This document shows positions 56,673 through 64,000 of a stretch of DNA of 64,000 bases, piece after piece. Position 1 is the stretch's first letter. Each line of letters starts with the position of its first letter. A model generated the notes under the pieces. The model was not told the DNA's origin. It saw nothing but the letters and a program-made list of their open reading frames with translations, and did not search any database. Made by a program: the position numbers and the translations under genes. Where the stretch lies: assembly GCF_900119735.1 (NCBI RefSeq), contig NZ_FPJW01000010.1:1-64000 (forward strand). Reading direction: 5' to 3'. The DNA is from Marinospirillum alkaliphilum DSM 21637. GTDB taxonomy: Bacteria; Pseudomonadota; Gammaproteobacteria; Pseudomonadales; Halomonadaceae.

Positions 56673-58070
56673 ATGAGCCAGGGCGCAATGCTGAAAAAAC
56701 CTCTTTATTCCCTCACTGACCTGCAGAGTGATGCACTCTTGCAGCGACGTGTGCCCCGTTCCATGGCTACTCCGGGACAGCTACTGCGTAGCACCCTGTT
56801 GCAGGCGGTGGATGGTTTTAATCTGCAGGCTGTTTATCCTGCTCATTGTTTGCTGGATCTGCAAAAGCTTAATGCCGGTGGTACGGACTGGCGTGCCCGT
56901 TCACCCGATTACCGCGAAAATCTGCTGCGAGACCTGAAAATCAAATCCCTCCCGGCATTACCGGGCATGTTACCGATGCCGCTGTGTGTTGACCTGCGTT
57001 ATCTGGAAGGAGATTGGGTTTTTGTAGAATCCAGCGACCCGGAAAAACTGCTGCGTTTCACCCGTGATGAATACGTCCAGCTGATTGCAGCCAGTCAGGC
57101 GGAAGAAGACGAGTTTTCAGTACCGTTAACTGAAGCACGGCCTAACCTGGATCATCCACACCGGGATGAAAAGGAAATTCGTTTTGCGGTGGAAGCCATC
57201 ACGCAGCAACGAGTGCGCGCCCGCCTGAGTGAATCGATTGAGATTGCTCCCCTGCCACTGAGCTCACAGCGTTTGTTGGCACTCAAATCCAAGGAGGATG
57301 TCAGTGGCACTGAGCTGGCGCAGGTGATTGAAATGGATCCTAGCCTGGCATCCCAGGTGATCAGTTGGGCCAATTCCCCCTATTATGGCGCGCCGGGCAG
57401 TATCCGTTCGATTCAGGATGCAGTGATTCGGGTGCTGGGTTTTGATCTGACCATGAACCTGGCGCTGGGTCTGGCCTTGTCGCGCCAGATCCGTCTGCCC
57501 AAGGATGGTGTGCACGGGCATCGTCACTTCTGGCGTGATGCCCTGTTGCGTGCGTTGCTGGTGGAAAAGCTGGTCAAGAAGATGCCGCCATTGTCACGTC
57601 CTTACACCGGGCTGGCCTATCTCGGCGGACTGCTGCACAACTTCGGTTATCTGGTGCTGGCCGAGGTTTTTCCGCCCTATTTTTCGCTTTATTGCCGCAA
57701 TCAGGAAGCCAATCCTCACGTGCCACCCATGTATCTGGAACGCTTCCTGTTTGGTATCACCCGGGAGCAGATTGCCAGTTACCTGTTCACCACCTGGGGT
57801 TTGCCGGATGAAATGTGCATAGCGGTACGCCAACAGCATAACCCGCACTACACGGGTCCACATTTCAAGTATGCCAACCTGCTGTATCTGGCGGATCAGT
57901 ACTTGCAGCCTCAGTGGGAGCAAGGTTTAAGCCGCATTCCATCAGCAGTGTATGATCGCCTGCAGATTGCCCCGGAAGATGCGCTGAGTGTGCGCAAAGA
58001 ACTGGAAGATCTGCCGGGCGAGCAGATGGAGGAGCTGGTGCGGTTGCTGGAGCACAGCGGCAAACGCTGA
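56673..58070 (+). CDS. HDOD-domain protein with N-terminal YbaK/deacylase-like domain
   Basis: A 465-residue protein. Residues 1-150 look like a degenerate aminoacyl-tRNA deacylase (YbaK/ProX) domain, with LPALPGMLPMPLCVD near residue 94. Residues about 185-400 form an HDOD domain, with IAPLPLSSQRLLALKSKED near 190, SLASQVISWANSPYYGAPG and RSIQDAVIRVLGFDLTMNLA near 245-265. HDOD domains usually lack HD-type phosphodiesterase metal ligands and act in signalling. The same gene sits beside recG in Pseudomonas. Its stop abuts the stop of the next, convergent gene. Confidence 0.8.
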   Translation: MSQGAMLKKPLYSLTDLQSDALLQRRVPRSMATPGQLLRSTLLQAVDGFNLQAVYPAHCLLDLQKLNAGGTDWRARSPDYRENLLRDLKIKSLPALPGMLPMPLCVDLRYLEGDWVFVESSDPEKLLRFTRDEYVQLIAASQAEEDEFSVPLTEARPNLDHPHRDEKEIRFAVEAITQQRVRARLSESIEIAPLPLSSQRLLALKSKEDVSGTELAQVIEMDPSLASQVISWANSPYYGAPGSIRSIQDAVIRVLGFDLTMNLALGLALSRQIRLPKDGVHGHRHFWRDALLRALLVEKLVKKMPPLSRPYTGLAYLGGLLHNFGYLVLAEVFPPYFSLYCRNQEANPHVPPMYLERFLFGITREQIASYLFTTWGLPDEMCIAVRQQHNPHYTGPHFKYANLLYLADQYLQPQWEQGLSRIPSAVYDRLQIAPEDALSVRKELEDLPGEQMEELVRLLEHSGKR

Positions 58071-59093
58071 TCAGAGCTGAGGCATGTTGCAGTCGGTCTG
58101 GAAGTTTTCCACTGCCTGCTCTGCCTCTTCGATGGCTTCAAAACGGGCCACATGAAACAGCGCCTCACCCTGATTGGCCAGTGGCAGGTTGCTCATGCCG
58201 ATCACTATGCCATCACTGGTTGCCCGCACTTCCTGCTCAACCCTGCCAAAAGGATCAGCCACCCAGCCCAGGGTTTGTCCCTTCACCACTCTGGCACCCA
58301 GGTGCACCTTGGGGCGGTGAATGCCATCAATGGAAGCCCTGGCCCAACTGGAACCATGTGCCACCTCCGCTGCCGGAGTCTTGCGCCCTTTTTTCTGGCT
58401 GACCAGCATGCCCAAATGGCGCATCACACGCAGCACACCCCGTACTCCAGCAGCAATGGCCCACTCATCAAATCTCAGTGCCTCACCGGCTTCGTAGGTG
58501 ATAACCGGTATGTGGCGACTCTGTGCATAAGCCCGCAGGCTGCCTTCGCGTAACTCAGCATTCAGAATCACCGGTGCACCAAAGGCTTCAGCCATGGCAT
58601 CGGTCTGAGGGTTTTTATGCAGTTCAGCACGAATCTGTGGCAGGTTGGTGCGATGGATGGCACCGGTGTGCAGGTCAATGATGTGGGTGGCCTGATCCAC
58701 CAGGCTGGTACGGAACAGGGCGGCAATACGAGAGCCGAGGGAGCCGTTTTCATTACCGGGAAAACAGCGGTTGAGGTCGCGTCGATCGGGCAGGTAACGG
58801 CTTTGCTGCACAAAACCAAACACATTCACGATGGGTACTGCCAGCAGGGTGCCCCGCAGGTGTTTTAAGGTGGGAGAGCGCAGCAGGCGGCGAACAATTT
58901 CCACCGCATTGATTTCATCACCGTGAATGGCACCACAGACCAGCAATACCGGCCCGGCCTGACGGCCATGCAGCACTTCAACCGGAATATGCAAGGGCGC
59001 GTGGGTGTAGAGTTTGGCAACCGGCAAATCGATCTGAATGCGCTGACCGGGTTGAACAGCCTGACCAGCCAGTAAAAAAGGGGCACGCGCCAT
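58071..59093 (-). CDS. Succinylglutamate desuccinylase/aspartoacylase family metallohydrolase
   Basis: A 340-residue M14-like zinc hydrolase. Zinc ligands are in GAIHGDEINAVEI near residue 58 (H and E) and IIDLHTGAIHRTN near 143 (H). DLNRCFPGNENGS near residue 105 holds the substrate arginine-type motif. Substrate uncertain; the ast operon is not adjacent, so arginine catabolism is not implied. ATG 59093 has cagga eight bases upstream; TTG 59108 is rejected. Confidence 0.8.
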   Translation of the reverse strand: MARAPFLLAGQAVQPGQRIQIDLPVAKLYTHAPLHIPVEVLHGRQAGPVLLVCGAIHGDEINAVEIVRRLLRSPTLKHLRGTLLAVPIVNVFGFVQQSRYLPDRRDLNRCFPGNENGSLGSRIAALFRTSLVDQATHIIDLHTGAIHRTNLPQIRAELHKNPQTDAMAEAFGAPVILNAELREGSLRAYAQSRHIPVITYEAGEALRFDEWAIAAGVRGVLRVMRHLGMLVSQKKGRKTPAAEVAHGSSWARASIDGIHRPKVHLGARVVKGQTLGWVADPFGRVEQEVRATSDGIVIGMSNLPLANQGEALFHVARFEAIEEAEQAVENFQTDCNMPQL

Positions 59094-59187
59094 AAGGGGT
59101 TCCTGCAACAGTGGGGCTGTGGGCTAGTATGCCAGATGCTTTCTGTTTTACCATGAGGTTGAATCCCTTCATAAGGCTTTTCTTGTC

Positions 59188-61671
59188 ATGCCCGTGATCT
59201 CCCCCTCGCGATTATTAAAGCTGCTGGTTGTCGGCATGTTGGGTGGAGTATTACTGATGACATTGGGGTTGCTGACTTATGAAACCCTGCAAACCCATCA
59301 GCGAGTGCTGGTGCAACAAACCCAGACACAACAAGAGCAGCTGGATGACCTGCGTCAGCAACTGGATCAGGAAGTCACTGGTCTGCATGATTACCTGCGT
59401 TACCACCAATCCCAGGCTGAATCCCTACTGCGTGATATGGCAAGGGAGCAGGTGGATGTGGCCTGGGAAACTGCCATGGGGATTTATCGCACTGCCAAAG
59501 GCCGTTTGCCTGATGCCCGAATACAAGAGTTGATTGTAGAAAGCTTGCGTGAGGTGCGCTTTTTTCAGGGGCGAGGCTATCTGTTCATCGACACCCTGGA
59601 CGGTGACTGCATCCTGCTGCCAACGGCTCCCCACCTGGAAGGCAGCTCACTGTGGGATAACCGGGATGACACAGGTTTTTATATCATGCGTGGTCTGGTG
59701 GATGCCGTCAGCAATCCACAGGGGCGAGGGTTCATCCGTTATCGTTGGTATCGCCCCGATCAGCCGCAGGTGATGGCAGACAAGCTGGCTTTTGCCCGGC
59801 TTTTTGAGCCTTATGACTGGCTGATCGGCACGGGTGATTACCTCTATCAGATTGAAACGGACCTGAAGCAGACGGCACTGGAGCGCATTGAAGGCTTGCG
59901 GCTGCCAGCGGAAGGTTACATTGCCGTGCTGGATGAAGCTGGACGCCTGTTGACCAGTACCTCCTCACCACAGGATGTTGGTCGCTTGCCGGAGGAGCTG
60001 GACGATCTGGATCAACAGCAACTGGTGTTGTCTTTTATTGATAAAGCCCGGAACGGGGGCGGTTTTATCGAATACAACTGGTATCGACCAGATCATGAGG
60101 GGCGTCATGCCAAACTGGCCAGAGTACAGTGGGTTCCGGAAACCGGCTGGATTTTAGTGGCAGGTGCTTATCTGGATGCACTGGAGCCCGTCAGCACCTC
60201 TCCTGTTGGCTGGTGGCAGGCGCTGCGCCAGGAGCTTCCACGCCTGATGTTACCCCTGGTGGTGGTGGGGTTGATCACGCTACTGGTGGCACTCCTGTAT
60301 GCCCGTTGGTTGGGGCGCTTGTTGGCTGGTTATCAGCAGCATATTCAGCAGCAACAATCACGACTTCAGCAACTGGCGGAACTGGATAACCTGACCCACC
60401 TGGCCAATCGCTGGTTATTGGGGCAGAAACTGATGGCCGCCATGGATCGGGCGATGGCCAATGAAATGCGTCTGGGCTTGCTGGTGATTGATGTTGATCG
60501 CTTCAAAAACATCAACGACTCACTGGGCCATACTCTGGGTGATCGTGTTTTGCAGATTCTGGCGTTGCGCCTGAACAGCTTGCTGGAAGAAAACCAGCTG
60601 TTGGCACGCATGGGTGGTGATGAGTTTGTGCTGCTGGTTGAGGGTGTGCAGGACAACGCGCAATTACTGGAGCTGGCTCAGCGGGTGCTGGAAACCATCC
60701 ATCAGCCCGTACAGATCGAATACCACCAACTGGTTGTCACCGCCAGCATCGGTATTGCCCTGTATCCTGATCATGGTTTGAATCAGGAAACCCTGTTTCG
60801 CCATGCCGATACCGCCATGTATCAGGCCAAGTCAGAGGGTCGTAATCGTTTTTGCCTCTATGTGCGTAGCCTGGGGCAGCGCGTGGTGGATCGCCTGCAA
60901 CTGGAAAACGACCTGCGTCAGGCATTAAGGCTGGAGCAGCAGTTGTTTCTGGTTTACCAGCCGCAATGGGATCTGCATTCCGGCCAACTGATTGGCTGCG
61001 AAGTGTTGCTGCGCTGGCAGCATCCACGCCGTGGCCTGATTTCTCCTGCAGAGTTTATTCCCCTGGCTGAGGAAACAGGACTGATTCTGCCGCTGGGCAG
61101 TTGGGTATTGCGTACCGCACTGGCGCAGGCCAGGGCGTGGCGGGAACAGGGTTTGCCGAGTTTTACACTGGCCGTCAACCTGTCCACTGCCCAGTTAACC
61201 GCAGATTTGCCACGCCAGATCAGCGCACTGCTGCGCGGTTATGAATTGCCTGCCAGCCTGCTGGAGCTGGAGGTGACGGAAACCTTGCTGATGACTGCAC
61301 CGGAGGAGGCCACGCAATTATTGGGTGAACTGAAAAAAACCGGTGTACGCATTGCGCTGGATGACTTCGGCACGGGTTACTCCAGTCTGGCCTACCTCAG
61401 TCGGCTGCCGCTGGATGTATTAAAAATCGACAAGTCCTTTGTGGATGGCCTGCCAGACCGCCAGGATGATGTGGTGATCACTCGCCTGATCATTCGTATG
61501 GCTGCTCAGTTGGGAATCACCACTTTGGCTGAAGGTGTCGAAACCGAAGCCCAACAGCAATTCCTGAAAGCTGCCGGATGTCATCTGATGCAGGGTTATC
61601 TGAAAGCTAAACCTTTACAGCAACAAGAAATGGCCGCCTTGTTGTTGGCACTGAAATCTGACCTGTCGTGA
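59188..61671 (+). CDS. Membrane c-di-GMP protein with tandem Cache, GGDEF and EAL domains
   Basis: An 827-residue protein with a membrane helix near residues 12-30, a periplasmic region to about 345 and a second helix near 349-370. The periplasmic part contains two tandem Cache-like repeats, each ending in GxGFIxYxWYRPD followed by a W..G..YL segment. The GGDEF motif RMGGDEF is near residue 476; the RxxD inhibition site is absent (E and Q at those positions). The EAL motif appears as CEVLLRW near residue 604, with DDFGTGYSSLAYL near 727 intact, so phosphodiesterase activity is likely. Start ATG 59188. Confidence 0.9.
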   Translation: MPVISPSRLLKLLVVGMLGGVLLMTLGLLTYETLQTHQRVLVQQTQTQQEQLDDLRQQLDQEVTGLHDYLRYHQSQAESLLRDMAREQVDVAWETAMGIYRTAKGRLPDARIQELIVESLREVRFFQGRGYLFIDTLDGDCILLPTAPHLEGSSLWDNRDDTGFYIMRGLVDAVSNPQGRGFIRYRWYRPDQPQVMADKLAFARLFEPYDWLIGTGDYLYQIETDLKQTALERIEGLRLPAEGYIAVLDEAGRLLTSTSSPQDVGRLPEELDDLDQQQLVLSFIDKARNGGGFIEYNWYRPDHEGRHAKLARVQWVPETGWILVAGAYLDALEPVSTSPVGWWQALRQELPRLMLPLVVVGLITLLVALLYARWLGRLLAGYQQHIQQQQSRLQQLAELDNLTHLANRWLLGQKLMAAMDRAMANEMRLGLLVIDVDRFKNINDSLGHTLGDRVLQILALRLNSLLEENQLLARMGGDEFVLLVEGVQDNAQLLELAQRVLETIHQPVQIEYHQLVVTASIGIALYPDHGLNQETLFRHADTAMYQAKSEGRNRFCLYVRSLGQRVVDRLQLENDLRQALRLEQQLFLVYQPQWDLHSGQLIGCEVLLRWQHPRRGLISPAEFIPLAEETGLILPLGSWVLRTALAQARAWREQGLPSFTLAVNLSTAQLTADLPRQISALLRGYELPASLLELEVTETLLMTAPEEATQLLGELKKTGVRIALDDFGTGYSSLAYLSRLPLDVLKIDKSFVDGLPDRQDDVVITRLIIRMAAQLGITTLAEGVETEAQQQFLKAAGCHLMQGYLKAKPLQQQEMAALLLALKSDLS

Positions 61672-61761
61672 GAGATCGACACTGGGGGAATCCTTGCCTT
61701 TTGCTCAAACTAATAAGCTCCCTGAGAAACCTCTGAAGCAAATGGGCAGGATAAGATATTG

Positions 61762-62499
61762 ATGTACATGATTTCAAAGACTTCCAAATGCTTGCCAGTG
61801 ATCGGGTTGTTGATTGCGCAGTCCTTGTCAGCCGATGAACAGCTGCACTGGCGTGCTGAAGCTCAGTTGGGAATTCTGGACAGCAAGGGTGAAAAGCACG
61901 ACCGCACCATGAATGGCCGTTTGCGCCTGCAGTCGGAAAATGATCTCTGGCGTAATGATACCCGCGCCCAGTTTCTGCAAACGCGTACCGATGGTGAGCT
62001 GACCAAGGAAAACTATAGCCTGAGCCATCAGGTGGACTACCGCTGGACCGAGCGTTTTTATTCACTGGCCTTTGCACGCTATGAACGCAACCCCTTTGCA
62101 ACCTTCGGTAAGGAATATGACCTGCTGGGTGGTGTTGGTTATCGGGTGATCAAGGAAGCAGCCACTGAGTGGGATCTGGAAGCCGGTTTGGGTACCAAGA
62201 TCACCGAACGCTCGGCTCCTCCTCAGGAAAAAGAAAACAGCCTGTTAAGGCGTGCAGCCAGCAAAGTGTCGCATGACCTGACAGAAAATCTGAGGCTGCG
62301 TCAGGAAATCATTTATGACGAAACCCGTGATGCCAATGAGTGGCGCCTGTTGCACAGTTTTGCGGTACGGGCCAATGAGTTCTTTTCGCTGAGTATCAGC
62401 CATGAGTGGAAGCGAGTGGATGATACTGTAACCAATGTGCAGGAAGTTGACAGAATCACCACGCTCAACCTGGTGTTCGACTGGGATGGTAGGCGATAA
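61762..62499 (+). CDS. DUF481-family outer-membrane protein
   Basis: A 245-residue protein with an N-terminal signal peptide (MYMISKTSKCLPVIGLLIAQ, cleavage near SLSA-DE around residue 24). Aromatic-rich alternating strands follow (YSLSHQVDYRWTERFYSLAF, RYERNPFATFGKEYDLLGGV), ending with aromatic strand NLVFDWDGRR. The pattern matches the DUF481 (YdiY-like) beta-barrel family. ATG 61762 chosen; a TTG just upstream is possible. Function unknown. Confidence 0.8.
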   Translation: MYMISKTSKCLPVIGLLIAQSLSADEQLHWRAEAQLGILDSKGEKHDRTMNGRLRLQSENDLWRNDTRAQFLQTRTDGELTKENYSLSHQVDYRWTERFYSLAFARYERNPFATFGKEYDLLGGVGYRVIKEAATEWDLEAGLGTKITERSAPPQEKENSLLRRAASKVSHDLTENLRLRQEIIYDETRDANEWRLLHSFAVRANEFFSLSISHEWKRVDDTVTNVQEVDRITTLNLVFDWDGRR

Positions 62500-62600
62500 A
62501 TGGTCTTTTCCAACAGACTTGTGCCATTGGACAACTGGCACAGGAGCTGGATAATCTGATCAGGCGTTTTAAATACTGATCAGAACAGGATGACTTGCAT

Positions 62601-64000
62601 ATGTTGGGACCGGGATTACTGTTGAAGCAACGTTTTGGTCCCTTTTTCATGACCCAGGCACTGGGCGCGTTCAACGACAACGTGTTCCGTTTTGCGCTGA
62701 TGTTCACCCTCACCTTCACGGCAGCGGATCGCCTGACACTGGATATCAATATCCTGATGAATCTGGCGGCAGGGCTGTTTATTCTGCCGTTTTTCCTGTT
62801 TTCCGGCATTGCCGGGCAACTGGCCGACAAGTACGAAAAATCCCTGATCATTCGCCGCATTAAACTGCTGGAACTGCTGATCATGCTGGTGGCGCTGGCG
62901 GCTTTTACCTTGCAGGTCTGGTGGTTGTTGCTGGCGCTGGTATTTCTGATGGGCGCGCAGTCGGCATTGTTCGGTCCGGTCAAATATGCCCTGTTGCCCC
63001 AGCATCTGGCTGAAGATGAGCTGGTCAGCGGTAATGCACTGGTCAGCATGGGCACCTTTGTGGCCATTCTGCTGGGCACCCTGTTGGGTGGGCTGCTGGC
63101 CGGCTGGGCTGGTGAAGCCACCTGGATCATCGGTGTTGCAGTGCTGGTGTTTGCTCTGCTGGGGGTGCTGACCAGTCTGGGCGTGCCCAGGGCACCGGCC
63201 GGTGATCCGGAGCTGGTGCTGAACTGGAACATCTACAGCCAGACCCGCCGGGTTTTGCTTTATGCTCGTTCCAGCCGCAGTGTTTATCTGGCCATTCTGG
63301 CGATCAGCTGGTTCTGGTTCATGGGTTCCGGTTACCTGACCCAGTTTCCCAATTTCACTCGCAGTGTGCTGCATGCCGATGAAAGTGTGGCCACCCTGTT
63401 GCTGACGTTGTTTTCACTGGGTGTGGGTGGTGGTGCCCTGTTGTGTGGTTTCTGGTCACGTGGTCGCATCGAGCTGGGTATGGTGCCGCTGGGTGCGCTG
63501 GGTATGGCGGTATTCTCCTGGGATCTGTATCGTCAGGCCATGGCTTTCCCCTTGCCGGAAAGTGGCGAAGTGTTGCGTGATCTGTCGACCTTTCTGCAGG
63601 TCGGTGGTGTCCGGCTGGCGATGGACCTGATGCTGGCAGGGGTGAGCGGTGGTCTGTTCATCGTGCCCCTGTACAGCCTGATTCAGAAAAAAACGCCGGT
63701 GCAATACCGCGCCCAGGTGATTGCTGCGTTGAATGTGCTGAATTCACTGGCCATGGTGCTGAGTGCCGTGATCGGTATTCTGTTGCTGGGTGTGGTGGGC
63801 ATCAGCTTGCCGCTGTTTTTTGCCTGTTATGGCCTGACGGCCTTGATGGTGGCGCTGCTGGGCATGAGGCTGGCGCGTGATCCGTTGCTGCGCTTTCTGA
63901 TTTATCTGTTGTCACACAGCTTTTACCGTGTGCGTCATCGCGGGCTGGAGCACATTCCGGAAAGTGGCGGTGCACTGGTGGTGGCCAATCACGTCAGTTA
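62601..64000 (+). CDS. MFS transporter fused to 1-acylglycerol-3-phosphate acyltransferase (partial, cut by window end)
   Basis: The open frame runs to the window end (466 codons read). The first about 430 residues form an LplT-like MFS module starting MLGPGLLLKQRFGPFFMTQA with LGAFNDNVFRFALM, LADKYEKSLII as motif A and about twelve hydrophobic segments. The last residues, SHSFYRVRHRGLEHIPESGG then ALVVANHVS, open a PlsC-type acyltransferase domain at its NHxxxxD catalytic motif. Such fusions couple lysophospholipid flipping to re-acylation, by analogy with LplT and Aas. The 3' half is outside the window. Confidence 0.88.
   Translation, partial: MLGPGLLLKQRFGPFFMTQALGAFNDNVFRFALMFTLTFTAADRLTLDINILMNLAAGLFILPFFLFSGIAGQLADKYEKSLIIRRIKLLELLIMLVALAAFTLQVWWLLLALVFLMGAQSALFGPVKYALLPQHLAEDELVSGNALVSMGTFVAILLGTLLGGLLAGWAGEATWIIGVAVLVFALLGVLTSLGVPRAPAGDPELVLNWNIYSQTRRVLLYARSSRSVYLAILAISWFWFMGSGYLTQFPNFTRSVLHADESVATLLLTLFSLGVGGGALLCGFWSRGRIELGMVPLGALGMAVFSWDLYRQAMAFPLPESGEVLRDLSTFLQVGGVRLAMDLMLAGVSGGLFIVPLYSLIQKKTPVQYRAQVIAALNVLNSLAMVLSAVIGILLLGVVGISLPLFFACYGLTALMVALLGMRLARDPLLRFLIYLLSHSFYRVRHRGLEHIPESGGALVVANHVS

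Noticed and set aside
33194-64000. Mobile elements, CRISPR arrays, toxin-antitoxin or defence genes in the accessory half
   Set aside because: All substantial frames are explained by housekeeping, metabolic or sensory families; no repeat-spacer arrays, transposases or integrases were seen.

Overview
The window is almost entirely core chromosome of a gammaproteobacterium of the Pseudomonas/Oceanospirillales type. Diagnostic gene orders are birA-coaX-tRNA cluster-secE-nusG, uvrA-MFS-ssb, serA beside a D-2-hydroxyglutarate dehydrogenase, oxyR-recG-HDOD, and an MFS/acyltransferase fusion. The genus cannot be fixed from the sequence alone. No insertion sequence, prophage, CRISPR array, toxin-antitoxin pair or defence island was seen, and no gene is visibly broken.

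Layout. (1) 1-600: tail of an rRNA operon (spacer, 5S rRNA, two terminators, and a 19-base remnant of a second 5S 3' end). (2) 600-5800: birA-coaX, then a tRNA-Tyr/Gly/Thr/Trp cluster behind a consensus promoter, then secE-nusG and rplKAJL. The tufB gene that usually sits between tRNA-Thr and tRNA-Trp is absent. (3) 6400-14820: rpoB and rpoC. (4) 14865-33180: the complete str (rpsL-rpsG-fusA-tuf), S10, spc and alpha operons in canonical order, ending at a strong terminator after rplQ. This block holds many candidate RNA control elements: an L10 site, an rplL-rpoB attenuator, a hairpin array between rpoB and rpoC, and an S7-type start-codon occluder. (5) 33190-38410: uvrA (minus strand) divergent from a YajR-like MFS transporter and ssb, with a LexA-type SOS box in front of ssb. 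(6) 38500-46500: signalling and accessory metabolism, namely a methyl-accepting chemotaxis protein, a PAS histidine kinase, a DUF4168 periplasmic protein, malate synthase G, an alpha/beta hydrolase and a small lipoprotein. (7) 46500-52450: serA divergent from the D-2-hydroxyglutarate dehydrogenase gene, then xseB-ispA-dxs for isoprenoid supply. (8) 52400-64000: a YeeZ-like NAD-binding protein, oxyR-recG, an HDOD protein with a deacylase-like N-terminus, an aspartoacylase-family metallohydrolase, a Cache-GGDEF-EAL protein, a DUF481 outer-membrane protein, and the start of an MFS/1-acylglycerol-3-phosphate acyltransferase fusion cut by the window end.

How it works together. The first half is the transcription-translation core: ribosomal proteins, all core RNA polymerase subunits (alpha, beta, beta'), EF-G, EF-Tu, SecE/SecY and NusG. 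It is organised in operons with autoregulatory leaders. The second half couples serine synthesis to 2-hydroxyglutarate recycling, glyoxylate use, isoprenoid precursors, oxidative-stress and DNA-repair functions (OxyR, RecG, UvrA, SSB) and environmental sensing. No previously undescribed multi-gene system was found. The best leads are small: regulatory RNA structures, a 14-bp tandem repeat before oxyR, the tufB loss, and the separation of ssb's SOS box from uvrA.
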